DNA of 34,091 nucleotides from Pseudomonadota bacterium. Lineage in GTDB: Bacteria; Pseudomonadota; Gammaproteobacteria; Burkholderiales; Rhodocyclaceae. Both the position numbers and the translations under genes were made by a program. Shown in pieces: positions 26,383-34,091 of this stretch; position 1 is the stretch's first letter; every line of letters starts with the position of its first letter. Location of the stretch: the NCBI GenBank assembly GCA_029780075.1, contig JAKOZI010000252.1:1-34091 (forward strand), given 5' to 3'. The notes under the pieces were generated by a model that was given only the letters and a program-made list of their open reading frames with translations, ran no database searches and was not told the DNA's origin.

Positions 26383-26790
26383 ATGATTCCTGGACGCCTT
26401 GCATTGTTTAGCGCCTCGATGCTGCTTTCGCTTTCGGCATTCGCGGCAAGCTGCAATAACTGCGGCAATGTCGCAGAAGTCCGCGAGGTTCACGTCAAGG
26501 GCGAAGGCTCGGGCCTCGGCGCGGTCGCTGGCGGCGTTGTCGGTGGACTGCTCGGCAACCAGGTCGGCGGGGGCCGGGGCAAGACTGTGGCCACCGTGGC
26601 TGGCGTTGCGGGTGGAGCCTACGCCGGCCATCAGGTGGAAAAGAAGGTCAAGGAACAAACCGAGTATCAGGTCGTGGTGCGCATGGACAACGGCAAGACC
26701 CGGCAAATCAAGTTCAACGAGAAGCCGGGTTTTTACTCCGGCGACCGGGTGCGCATCGACAACGGCGTGCTCAAGCGGATTGGGTCGTAA
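26383..26790 (+). CDS. Glycine-zipper 2TM envelope protein, 135 residues
   Basis: A signal peptide (MIPGRLALFSASMLLSLSAFAA) is followed by CNNCG and a glycine-zipper region (about residues 45-85: GAVAGGVVGGLLGNQVGGG, then AGVAGGAYAGHQVEKK), the two-helix zipper of Rickettsia 17-kDa-antigen/SlyB-like proteins. The C-terminal 45 residues (YQVVVRMDNGKTRQIKF to GDRVRIDNGVLKRI) form the usual small beta domain. The signal lacks a clear lipobox at its end, so it is a periplasmic or outer-membrane-associated protein rather than a certain lipoprotein. ATG 26383 is chosen because TGGAGAA lies 5 bases upstream and a signal peptide begins there. Homologues are often induced by envelope stress. Confidence 0.9.
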   Translation: MIPGRLALFSASMLLSLSAFAASCNNCGNVAEVREVHVKGEGSGLGAVAGGVVGGLLGNQVGGGRGKTVATVAGVAGGAYAGHQVEKKVKEQTEYQVVVRMDNGKTRQIKFNEKPGFYSGDRVRIDNGVLKRIGS

Positions 26791-26810
26791 GCGGCGGCTC
26801 GCCATTGGCA

Positions 26811-27155
26811 TCAGAAGCCACCAGGGCGTCGCCTGGCAATGGCCGAGCTGGCAGGCAGGCCGGAATCGAAGAAATCGATCGGCGATCGGTCATGGTGATG
26901 GCGAATCGCCGGGCAGCTCTCTTCCGGTAACCACCAGTTCTGTGCCAGCAGACAGCCGACCATGGCGTGATCGGTCCAGAAATCCTGTTGTAACTGCCCG
27001 ACGTATTTCTGGTTGGGATTGACGCTGCCCATCTCGGCCTTGATTCGGTCGATGATCAGCGGGCGCGGCGGGATGTCCAGGTCCCTGAGCGATTGTCCGA
27101 GAACCCGGTCGATGGCGGGAACCTCACCCAGGACGTTGTCGGCAATTTCGGTCAT
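26811..27155 (-). pseudogene. HDOD-domain gene with large internal deletion
   Basis: The 114-residue frame starts like an HDOD protein (IPPRPLIIDRIKAEM, then VNPNQKYVGQL, residues 28-55), then jumps at about residue 56-62 to the C-terminal part of the same fold (HAMVGCLLAQNWWLPEES, CPAIRHHHD, 63-89). About 130 residues of a normal HDOD core are missing. The end (SGLPASSAIARRRPGGF) also stops early. The start codon overlaps the stop of the upstream GGDEF-EAL gene (ATGA), so the remnant is still translationally coupled. HDOD proteins often act in c-di-GMP and signalling circuits. I infer that this copy no longer folds normally, although a short product could be made. Confidence 0.72.
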
Positions 27156-28516
27156 TTCTGTTCTCGCTGTGTCATCCATGCCAGCAAGGCGTCTTCAGTC
27201 ATCGGCCGGGCATGCAGGAAGCCCTGGCTCGCATCGACACCCGCCTCGGCCAGTGCCGCCAATTGGGTGCAGGTTTCCACCCCTTCGGCGACCACAATCA
27301 TCCCGAGTTCCTGGCCAAGCCGCGTCATCGCCTTGACGATGGCGAATGACCGCCGGTCGTCTGGCAGAACGCCGACGAAGGTACGGTCGAGCTTGAGTTT
27401 GCTGGCTGGCAGGTCTTTCAGACTCGACAGGCAGGAATAGCCGGTGCCGAAGTCGTCGATTGCCAGGCCGACGCCGACTTCGCGCGCGGTGCGCAGATTG
27501 GCCTGGATGGTTTCCGACAGATCCATGATCAGTGATTCGGTCAGTTCGAGTTCGATCAGTGCCGGCGGCACGTCGGCACAAAGCAGGGCACCATGCAGCG
27601 CCTGGATGAAACTGGGCGAGAGGAGCTGAGCCCGCGAGACATTGATCGCCAGTTTCGTCGGCGTACCCTGCCGACAAAGGCGGGCCGCGCAGCGGGTACC
27701 CTGGAGCAGGCTCCATTCGCCGAGGCGAACGATAAGGCCGGTTTTCTCGGCGACCGGAATGAACCGCGCCGGATCGACCTGCTGCCCATTGACGTAGCAG
27801 CGCATCAACGCTTCGACCGCCTCGACCCGGCCATCCAGACCGACGATGGGCTGGAAGTCGAGGCGCAGTCCACCACTTTCCAGGGCAGCATACAGGGCGC
27901 TCTCGATGGCCGGTTCCTCGCGTGCCAGTTGTACCCCTGGGCGCCCGGTCAATGGCTCGTCGCCGGACATTACCAGACGATTACCGCCCTGGCGCTTGGC
28001 CTCGACCATCGCGCGGTCGGCGCGCTCGAGCAAAGCGATCGGATTTTCCCCGATCTGATTGATGGCAACGCCGATGCTGGCGGAAGGCCGGATCAGGATG
28101 GTATCGATGCGTAATGGTCGTTCGATTTCGACTAGCAATCTTCGCGCCAGCAACTCGGCATCGGCGTGGTCAATAGCGGGAACCAGCAGGACGAACTCGT
28201 CACTTCCGGTACGCGAGTACTCGCACTGGAGGCGAACGACCGCACGGATACGTTCGGCGATCAGTGCGATGACCCGATCGCCGCCGCGGTGTCCGAATGA
28301 CTCGTTGACCTGCCGGAAGCGGTCAATATCGACCCAGATGGCACCGAGCGGTGTATGACTGGTACTGGACTCGGCCACCAGGATCGCCGCCGCACGCAGA
28401 CCGGCCTTTCGGTTGAGAAATCCGGTGATCGGATCCAGCAGGGGATCCGCCACAGGCATGGTGTCGAAATAGCACTGCGGACGTTCCGGTGGCGGACGAT
28501 ATGGATGGTCGATCAT
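27152..28516 (-). CDS. GGDEF-EAL protein with degenerate GGDEF, likely c-di-GMP phosphodiesterase
   Basis: The 454-residue soluble protein has a GGDEF domain (about 28-185) whose signature is GSDEF (104-108) and which lacks the RxxD inhibitory site, so diguanylate cyclase activity is doubtful. The EAL domain (about 200-450) keeps the catalytic set: Glu235 (EAL), Asn292, Glu324, Asp354-Asp355 (DDFGTGYS), Lys375, Glu411 (AEGVET) and Gln431. It should hydrolyse c-di-GMP, perhaps with GTP binding at the GGDEF domain as an activator. There is no sensor domain or membrane segment. ATG 28516 is preferred over upstream in-frame starts because the conserved part begins soon after. It overlaps the HDOD remnant by four bases and is divergent from the AraC-type regulator. 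Confidence 0.92.
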   Translation of the reverse strand: MIDHPYRPPPERPQCYFDTMPVADPLLDPITGFLNRKAGLRAAAILVAESSTSHTPLGAIWVDIDRFRQVNESFGHRGGDRVIALIAERIRAVVRLQCEYSRTGSDEFVLLVPAIDHADAELLARRLLVEIERPLRIDTILIRPSASIGVAINQIGENPIALLERADRAMVEAKRQGGNRLVMSGDEPLTGRPGVQLAREEPAIESALYAALESGGLRLDFQPIVGLDGRVEAVEALMRCYVNGQQVDPARFIPVAEKTGLIVRLGEWSLLQGTRCAARLCRQGTPTKLAINVSRAQLLSPSFIQALHGALLCADVPPALIELELTESLIMDLSETIQANLRTAREVGVGLAIDDFGTGYSCLSSLKDLPASKLKLDRTFVGVLPDDRRSFAIVKAMTRLGQELGMIVVAEGVETCTQLAALAEAGVDASQGFLHARPMTEDALLAWMTQREQK

Positions 28517-28678
28517 TGTTCTGCTTCCCGATGCGAACCAATTCCGGTTGCCCTGATTGGCGTGCCTGTCTGATTGATCGAGCTTACGCAACAGCGTGCA
28601 AAGACACTTGACCCGACAAGCCTTTCGCATGACCATTCGCGCCAGGATGAACTACGAGAACATGGGGAGCCGCCATTC

Positions 28679-29689
28679 ATGCTGAAAACGGAAAGCACCC
28701 TGGCCACCGTCTGGTTGATGGTGTTGCGCCTCGTCGAACTGCACGGCATCGACCCGCAGCAACTGCTGCAGGAAATCGGCGTCCGCCCGGAAACCCTGCG
28801 TGACGTTTGCGCGGGCCTGCCCGGGCGGCTCGCTGATGTCGCTTCTGCCAAGGCGGCGGCGCAGATTCCCGACCCGGCGTTTGCCCTGCGTGCCGGCGAA
28901 TGCTGGCACCCGTCCAACCTCGGAACGATGGGCTATGCCTGGCTGTCGAGCAGGACCTTGCATACCGGCATGAAACGGATGGAACGTTTCGCGCGTATCC
29001 TCGGCAGCCGCTTCAGCCATCTCTGCGTCGACGAGCCGGCCGGCGTGGGCTTCGTCTATGATCATGGTCGCAACGAAGCGCCGGTGGGTCACCTGATGAC
29101 CGATTTTACCTTGTCGATCCTGCTCGACATGTGCCGAACCAATTTTGGCAGCAAGCTCAATGCTGCGGCCGTTCGCCTGCGCCGCCCCGAGCCTGCCAAC
29201 CCGCAACCCTGGCAGGATCTGTTCGGTTGCCAGGTCCAGTTCGGCGCCGCCGAGGACAGCGTGCTGTTCGATCGCGAAGCCGTCGATTCGCCGCTGCCGT
29301 CCGCGAACATTCCCTTGGCCAACACCTTCGACAGGATCCTGACCGAGCAACTGGCCCAGTTCTTTGACGACGACCTCGTCAGTCGGACCCGCGCCTATGT
29401 ATTGCGGCAATTGACTTCAGGGCCGCCTTCGACGCAGGAAACTGCCAGCGCGCTAGGGATGAGCCAGCGCACGCTGCAGCGCAGGCTGGGCGAGCTGGGC
29501 CTGAGCTACCAGAGCCTGTTCGATGAAACGCGCCACGAACTCGCGCGTCGCTATCTCGACGACCCGGGCAAGTCGGTTACCGAAATCACCTTCCTGCTCG
29601 GGTTTTCCGAGCAGAGCGCATTCACCCGCGCGTTCAGGCGCTGGAGCGGCATGTCACCGACGCACTATCGCTACACACCGTCCGCGTAG
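28679..29689 (+). CDS. AraC family transcriptional regulator
   Basis: The 336-residue protein has an N-terminal ligand/oligomerisation domain of the 'arabinose-binding' type (about 15-205; for example NLGTMGYAWLSSRTL) and a C-terminal double helix-turn-helix (about 235-334) with QETASALGMSQRTLQRRL and VTEITFLLGFSEQSAFTRAF, then RWSGMSPTHYR. This architecture is shared with OruR/ArgR-like and virulence regulators. ATG 28679 lies just before the conserved domain, with GGGGAG about 10 bases upstream. The open frame extends to 28574 but that part is not domain-like. It is divergent from the GGDEF-EAL gene, with about 160 bases between, so it may control that gene. Confidence 0.92.
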   Translation: MLKTESTLATVWLMVLRLVELHGIDPQQLLQEIGVRPETLRDVCAGLPGRLADVASAKAAAQIPDPAFALRAGECWHPSNLGTMGYAWLSSRTLHTGMKRMERFARILGSRFSHLCVDEPAGVGFVYDHGRNEAPVGHLMTDFTLSILLDMCRTNFGSKLNAAAVRLRRPEPANPQPWQDLFGCQVQFGAAEDSVLFDREAVDSPLPSANIPLANTFDRILTEQLAQFFDDDLVSRTRAYVLRQLTSGPPSTQETASALGMSQRTLQRRLGELGLSYQSLFDETRHELARRYLDDPGKSVTEITFLLGFSEQSAFTRAFRRWSGMSPTHYRYTPSA

Positions 29690-29857
29690 CGTACTTGCGG
29701 GCCGCAAGCCAGGGCGGCGATCGGGAGTGGGGTAGCCTCTCCGGTCAGGAACAGAATGAAGCCTGTTCTAGCCGGGTAGCGAGTACAGCACTGGCTCGTT
29801 GCGCCGGCCAGATCCCACAATCCGCGGTAGATTACCGTAGCGCTGAAAAGCTATATT

Positions 29858-32209
29858 TCAGCGAAACCAGATCGCGTCGCGGCCCATCTGTTTGACTTGG
29901 TACATGGCGTCGTCCGCGCGTTTGAAAATTTCATGCGGGTTCGTTTCCTGACCGACAAAGAGCGTGACACCGATACTTGACGAGCAGCGATGCGCGATCG
30001 TCGCCGCAGTCTTGCCTTCCTGGATCACGGTCAGGGAATAGGGCTGTGCCAGTGCCGAGCGGATCTTCTCGGCAACGGCCATGGCGTCGTCCCGGGAGGC
30101 TGCTTCGCTGGCATCGAGGCCGCCGAGCACGACCACGAACTCGTCACCGCCGAGGCGCGCCACCGTATCGATTTCGCGGACGTTGGCGCCGAGTCGCCGA
30201 GCCACTTCGATCAGCAGCAGGTCGCCGATGGCATGACCTTGCTGATCATTGAGCGGTTTGAAGTTGTCGAGGTCAAGCAACAGCAGCGCGCCATGCCGGC
30301 CGCTTCGCCTGCTGGCGGCCAGGGTGCGGGCCAGGCGGTCATGCAGCATGCGGCGGTTGGGAAGTTGCGTCAGGCTGTCGTAGTAGGCCAGGTTGCGAAT
30401 CTCCTCCTCGATCTTTTTGCGCTCGGTGATGTTGCTATGCACCACGACCGCAGCCTTCTGGCCGGATCCCAGGGGGGTGACGGTCATCATGAACCAGCGT
30501 TGTTGCTGCGGTGAATGGCAGGGATATTCGAGGCTGAAGGTCGGCAGGCGGCCATCGAGCACGGCACGGATGCCGTCACGGGCGGCCGCCGCCTCTGCCG
30601 AGGTGGAGGATGCCGGGCCCGCGCAGACTTGCAGGTAGTTGGTCCCGACATCGGTGTTTGGCGCGAGGCGGCCAGGCTCGGAGCTGTTCTCCAGCGAGAA
30701 TTGACGCCAGGCGTTGTTGGTCGCAATGATCCTGCCGGTTTCATCGATCACCGCGATGTGATTGGACACGGAGTCAAGCACGCCCTGGACGAAGATCTTG
30801 CTTTCGCGCAGAGCCTCTTCGGCTTGCCGGCGTTCGCTCTGGTCGAAAAAGGTGGTGAGAAAGTGGCTACCGAAGGTGACGCCAGCGATTTCGATGTCGC
30901 GTGTACCACCGTCCTTGCAGCGCACGCGGCATTCGACGGTCTCGATTTCCTTGACGCCTGCGGCGGCTTCGCTTGCCGACGCCTGCCACCGTTCCTGCGC
31001 CCATTGGCGATAGCCGGATTCCGGGCAGGCCACCTGCCACCACTCGGCAAGGTTGGGCACGTCGGCCTCCAGGTAGCCGAACAGGCTGACAAAGCGCTGA
31101 TTGCGAAAGTACATCCGGCCTTGTTCATCGAACAGGCAGACCCCGATCGGCATCTCGTCCAGCATCCGCCTGAACCTTGCTTCGCTCTCCCGGACGGTGC
31201 GCGCGGCAGCCTCCGAACTGTCGAGGTGCCGACGCAGGGTGAATATCGCCGCCAGCAGCATGCCCGAGAGTAGCGCTCCGAGCAGCAAAAACCAGACGGT
31301 ATTGCGTCGCCAATCCGCAAGATAGTCGTCCTCAGCCAGTCCGACCAACAGGTAGTAGGGCTGTCCTTCAATCTTTCGGACAGTCGCCAGGCGGCGCCGG
31401 CCGTCCACTGCGGAAGCATAGTCGAACTGGGTGAACGGGGCTCCGGAAGCGATGACTTCCAGGAACGGCGAGGCTACCTTGCTGCTGACGCCCGGATCGT
31501 TGGGCCTGTCGTACTCGGGGAATCGGGCGGCAAGCGTGAAGTCGGTGTCGGCAAGGGCGACGGTCCCATGCCGTCCGAGATCCAGCCGGGCGTAGCTCTC
31601 GGTCAAGGCCTGCGCCGACAGCGAGCAGATGGCGATACCGGCGAAGGAACCATCGGCCTGGTTGACCCTGCGCGACACCGCAATCCGCCATTGACGCGGA
31701 TTCCGGCCGAACTCCGCCGGGCCGACCACCAGCCCGCCATCGGATGGCTCGGCCAGGGACAGGAAGTGGTCAGGCCGTGCAATGTGGCCTGTATCGGCAG
31801 TGTTGATCGAGCCGTAACGCAAGCTTCCATCCGCCCCCAGGAACTGAAAGCCGATCAGGTTCGGGTGACGCGCATTCTGGCGATCGATGGCGACATCAAT
31901 CGCCGTTTCGTTCAGCCGGTTGCTGTTTCCTTGCCGGGAGACGGCGTCTGCGATGTTCAGCAGGCCCAGGTCGATCTGCCGCACGCTGCTGTTGAAGTGG
32001 TCTGCCAGGATTCTGGAAAGGTTTGCCGTGGTCACCGCAGCCGTGTGCCGGGCATCGGCCCGACCCTGGAGAATCGCCCAACCGATCAAGGCCGCGATGA
32101 TCGCCAGAATTGAAAATCCGCCGGCAAACCAGGGAATGCCGCGCGCGCGAGGCAGGGTGAATGAGCCGGTTGCCGGCGGCCGGTCTACCTTTTTCACTTT
32201 GTGGTTCAC
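29858..32209 (-). CDS. Membrane sensor diguanylate cyclase (Cache-PAS-PAS-GGDEF)
   Basis: The 783-residue protein has membrane segment 1 (about 28-50), a periplasmic Cache-type sensor (about 55-300), membrane segment 2 (about 303-325), two PAS domains (about 345-465 and 475-610) and a C-terminal GGDEF domain (about 620-783). The GGDEF motif is intact (687-691), and an RxxD inhibitory site (REID, 678-681) lies exactly five residues upstream. It should therefore make c-di-GMP with product inhibition. The Cache fold suggests a small extracellular ligand such as an amino or carboxylic acid. The start is a GTG, and another GTG at 32197 with better spacing to AAGGTG is possible. It could counteract the nearby EAL protein. 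Confidence 0.93.
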   Translation of the reverse strand: MNHKVKKVDRPPATGSFTLPRARGIPWFAGGFSILAIIAALIGWAILQGRADARHTAAVTTANLSRILADHFNSSVRQIDLGLLNIADAVSRQGNSNRLNETAIDVAIDRQNARHPNLIGFQFLGADGSLRYGSINTADTGHIARPDHFLSLAEPSDGGLVVGPAEFGRNPRQWRIAVSRRVNQADGSFAGIAICSLSAQALTESYARLDLGRHGTVALADTDFTLAARFPEYDRPNDPGVSSKVASPFLEVIASGAPFTQFDYASAVDGRRRLATVRKIEGQPYYLLVGLAEDDYLADWRRNTVWFLLLGALLSGMLLAAIFTLRRHLDSSEAAARTVRESEARFRRMLDEMPIGVCLFDEQGRMYFRNQRFVSLFGYLEADVPNLAEWWQVACPESGYRQWAQERWQASASEAAAGVKEIETVECRVRCKDGGTRDIEIAGVTFGSHFLTTFFDQSERRQAEEALRESKIFVQGVLDSVSNHIAVIDETGRIIATNNAWRQFSLENSSEPGRLAPNTDVGTNYLQVCAGPASSTSAEAAAARDGIRAVLDGRLPTFSLEYPCHSPQQQRWFMMTVTPLGSGQKAAVVVHSNITERKKIEEEIRNLAYYDSLTQLPNRRMLHDRLARTLAASRRSGRHGALLLLDLDNFKPLNDQQGHAIGDLLLIEVARRLGANVREIDTVARLGGDEFVVVLGGLDASEAASRDDAMAVAEKIRSALAQPYSLTVIQEGKTAATIAHRCSSSIGVTLFVGQETNPHEIFKRADDAMYQVKQMGRDAIWFR

Positions 32210-32411
32210 CTTGCCGTGTCCAAGCCCGAAACCTCGTGCCCGCTTGCACGCATTTGCTGATCGAGTCCGCTAGGCCCGGATCCGTGGTGAATGGGGAGCC
32301 GGAGAGGTCGCGGAACGGCATTCGGGCCCGGGCTTGGACGAGCGCCGGTCGGGCGCCGCTGGCCGGTATCCGGACGAGTCTCTCCTCGGCAGCGTTACGC
32401 GTCGGCGGGCA

Positions 32412-32840
32412 TCATCCGAATCGTCGTTTGGCCTGCTCCCGGCGTTCCTGCGCTTCGAGGCAGAGAGCAGCGGTCGGCCGTGCCAGGAGCCGGGGGATGC
32501 CAATCGGTTCGCCGGTTTCCTCGCACCAGCCATAGTTGCCTTCATCGATGCGTCGCAGGGCCTCACGGATTTTCTGCAGGAGTTTTCTTTCACGGTCCCT
32601 GACGCGCAACTCGAGGGTGTGTTCTTCCTCGGCACTGGCACGATCGTTCCAGTCGGAACTCGTTTCGCTCTCCTGCAAGTGACCCGCGGTCGCCTTCACC
32701 GCCGACAGCAGTGCCTGTTCGTCAGCCTGCAGGCGGCGACGAAAAAAAGCCAGTTGTGGGGCGGACATGTAGTGCTCGGGCGAGGCGGACAACAGTGCGG
32801 CCTCGGTTTCAGCGTCAACTCGTCCAGCAAGCTTGTCCAT
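32412..32840 (-). CDS. dksA: DksA/TraR family protein
   Basis: DksA-type proteins enter the RNA polymerase secondary channel and modulate initiation, usually with ppGpp. The 142-residue protein has the coiled-coil region with tip motif DWNDRASAEEE, in which Asp63 and Asp66 match the two tip aspartates of E. coli DksA, followed by LELRVRDRERKL. The zinc-finger region (YGWCEETGEPIGIPRLLARP, then TAALCLEAQ) keeps only two of four Cys (Cys106, Cys127; the others are Thr109 and Ala130), so zinc binding may be weak or absent. ATG 32840 is chosen because AAGGAG lies 8 bases before it; earlier GTG/ATG codons are too close. This may be a paralogue rather than the main DksA. Confidence 0.9.
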   Translation of the reverse strand: MDKLAGRVDAETEAALLSASPEHYMSAPQLAFFRRRLQADEQALLSAVKATAGHLQESETSSDWNDRASAEEEHTLELRVRDRERKLLQKIREALRRIDEGNYGWCEETGEPIGIPRLLARPTAALCLEAQERREQAKRRFG

Positions 32841-33172
32841 GTTCATCACTCCTTCTCTTTCTGATTGCCCAACGACCGCTTGAATCGGCGCGTCCGGCCG
32901 AGGCTGGAAATCCGGACAGAGTAGTTGCGGTGCCGATCGCCCCCTTTCCGAATGGCTGCAGCGCTTATCGCTTTGCCGTCAGATGGCCATCGTGCAGCGG
33001 GCACTCGCTACCGAACGGTCCTTGCCATGTTATCCCATTGCGCGGCGGTGGCATAGCTGCAACGTACGGCCCGGCCCATCACCGAAGAGACAGCCGTCCT
33101 GGGAGTGAATGGTGTACTTGCATACCCGCCAGGCCAGCCAGACGAGCCATACACACTATGGCTGGGTCAACG
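32841..33172. other. Intergenic region upstream of the DksA-family gene
   Basis: About 330 bases lie between the DksA-family gene and the terminator of the tRNA-Val(GAC) unit. A plus-strand frame runs through (to 33220), but it has no Shine-Dalgarno or recognisable domain. I see no gene. The promoter of the DksA-family gene should lie here. Confidence 0.5.
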
Positions 33173-33195
33173 AAAAAACCGCCCACAGGCGGTTT
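33173..33195 (-). terminator. Intrinsic terminator of tRNA-Val(GAC)
   Basis: On the minus strand, AAACCGCC/GGCGGTTT with a 4-base loop runs into a T6 tract, 76 bases beyond the tRNA 3' end. Confidence 0.85.
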
Positions 33196-33270
33196 CAACA
33201 GATGCTTTTGCAATGACTGAACTTATGCCAACGCTTTCGAAAAGTGCCAAACCGGCACCGACGATGCAGT

Positions 33271-33347
33271 TGGTAGGCGCGATTGGAATCGAACCAACGA
33301 CCCCCACCATGTCAAGGTGGTGCTCTAACCATCTGAGCTACGCGCCT
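33271..33347 (-). tRNA. tRNA-Val (anticodon GAC)
   Basis: This is a 77-base cloverleaf on the minus strand with encoded CCA. The acceptor AGGCGCG pairs with CGCGCCT, discriminator A. The D arm is GCTC/GAGC. The anticodon stem CCACC/GGTGG encloses TTGACAT, giving anticodon GAC. The T arm is GTTGG-TTCGATT-CCAAT. This is the second valine isoacceptor in the window. It lies downstream of lolA on the same strand. Confidence 0.97.
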
Positions 33348-33455
33348 CCGTCGAAGTCAATGGTGCGGGTGACTTCAAGGAAGTGCGCATTATACGGGCC
33401 TGGAACTTCAAGTCAAGCGTCTGCCGCCTTGCGCCAGCACCTTGCGAGGTAATCC

Positions 33456-34070
33456 TTACTCACCAATTACGTCGGTATTGGCGGGCGTGGTGAAGCGGAA
33501 CAACGAAGGAGCCAGCCTGGGATTGCGCTCGAGGTGTGAGAAAGCCAGCGAGGTGATCTGGCCCAGGCTGTCGAACAACTCCATCGCCCGTAGATCGTTG
33601 CCGGCAAAACCGAGTCGGACCTTCTCGAAACCGCTGTCCTGGACCTTGGGAGTCGCTTCGATCCACTCCAGACCATCGCGTTCGCCGGCTTCGCGCAGGC
33701 TGAAGCTCTTCTCGATCTGGGCATCGCCGGCGAGCAGCGAGGCCGGCGTTCCGCCGAGCGCCGTACCGGCTTTCCTGACCGTGACCTGGCGCAAATCCGG
33801 GTCGTGGATCCAGACTTTCTCTCCGTCCCCCAGCAGCAACTGGCTGTAGGGCTTCTCGATCTGCCAGCGAAACTTGCCGGGGCGCGAGAACATCATGACC
33901 CCGCTCGAGGTCTGGGCTGGGCGCCCGTTCCTGGCGATCACGGTCTGCGTGAAGTCGGCACGCACCGTTCGGGTCGACTCCAGGAACTGGTGCAACTTGT
34001 CGATCGCTCCCGCGTCTGCCGCCTGTGCAGCCAGCAGGCAGGCTGCTGCGAAGAGGCCGCGCCGGATCAT
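33456..34070 (-). CDS. lolA: Outer-membrane lipoprotein carrier protein LolA
   Basis: LolA is the periplasmic chaperone that carries lipoproteins from LolCDE to the outer membrane. The 204-residue protein has a signal peptide (MIRRGLFAAACLLAAQAADA), then the LolA fold: LHQFLESTRTVRADFTQTV, SSGVMMFSRPGKFRWQIEKPY, LLLGDGEKVWIHDPDLRQVT, and a C-terminal FSHLERNP segment. Length fits the family. AAGGAGGAAG immediately precedes the ATG, which overlaps the stop of the preceding gene by four bases (ATGA). This coupling, with an upstream C-terminus LARKEEE, fits the common ftsK-lolA order. Confidence 0.95.
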   Translation of the reverse strand: MIRRGLFAAACLLAAQAADAGAIDKLHQFLESTRTVRADFTQTVIARNGRPAQTSSGVMMFSRPGKFRWQIEKPYSQLLLGDGEKVWIHDPDLRQVTVRKAGTALGGTPASLLAGDAQIEKSFSLREAGERDGLEWIEATPKVQDSGFEKVRLGFAGNDLRAMELFDSLGQITSLAFSHLERNPRLAPSLFRFTTPANTDVIGE

Positions 34071-34091
34071 TCTTCCTCCTTGCGGGCCAGG
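34067..34091 (-). CDS. C-terminal end of an upstream gene, probably ftsK (partial)
   Basis: Only the last seven codons are visible, reading LARKEEE and then a TGA that overlaps the lolA ATG. The identity cannot be shown from so little sequence. ftsK is suggested by the widespread ftsK-lolA gene order and the charged C-terminus. Confidence 0.5.

Overview
This window looks like chromosomal DNA of a betaproteobacterium, most likely from the Rhodocyclaceae ('Candidatus Accumulibacter'-like). That is an inference from gene content, the GC-rich third codon positions, the tig-clpP-clpX-lon-ppiD order, the ftsK/lolA-type junction, and a groESL operon carrying both a HrcA operator (CIRCE) and a sigma32-like promoter. 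No database search was possible. I see no mobile element, CRISPR array or rRNA.

Layout. 1-2.4 kb: the 3' end of a long-chain-type acyl-CoA dehydrogenase, an Lrp/AsnC regulator and an unknown small protein. 2.4-4 kb: a poorly coding stretch with possible gene remnants, then a reverse-strand protein with EF-hand-like calcium loops. 4.4-12.6 kb: a protein-quality-control cluster, tig-clpP-clpX-lon, then tRNA-Val(TAC), tRNA-Asp(GTC) and ppiD. A gene for the DNA-binding protein HU, often found between lon and ppiD, is absent. 12.7-14.9 kb: convergent groS-groL with a finely overlapped sigma70/sigma32 promoter and a perfect CIRCE. 15.4-18.6 kb: a DUF4337-type membrane protein, then a translationally coupled pair made of a response regulator with TPR repeats and a minimal soluble histidine kinase. 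18.8-20.9 kb: a patatin-like lipoprotein and a small secreted PepSY-like protein.

21.0-26.0 kb is the most unusual part. It is a three-gene reverse-strand operon with a double-FHA protein whose C-terminus resembles the type VI secretion TagH domain (no other T6SS gene is in view), a stand-alone cyclic-nucleotide-binding-fold protein that lacks the usual ligand residues, and an 883-residue fusion of a NapH/NosR-like membrane 4Fe-4S module, a 2Fe-2S ferredoxin and an FAD/NAD(P) oxidoreductase. Together they suggest a membrane redox enzyme under phospho-dependent or ligand-dependent control.

26.3-32.8 kb is a signalling stretch: a glycine-zipper envelope protein, a GGDEF-EAL protein with a degenerate GGDEF motif coupled to an internally deleted HDOD gene, an AraC-type regulator, a membrane diguanylate cyclase with an intact active site and inhibitory site, and a DksA-family protein. 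The window closes with tRNA-Val(GAC), lolA, and the last codons of an upstream gene, probably ftsK, that overlaps lolA.
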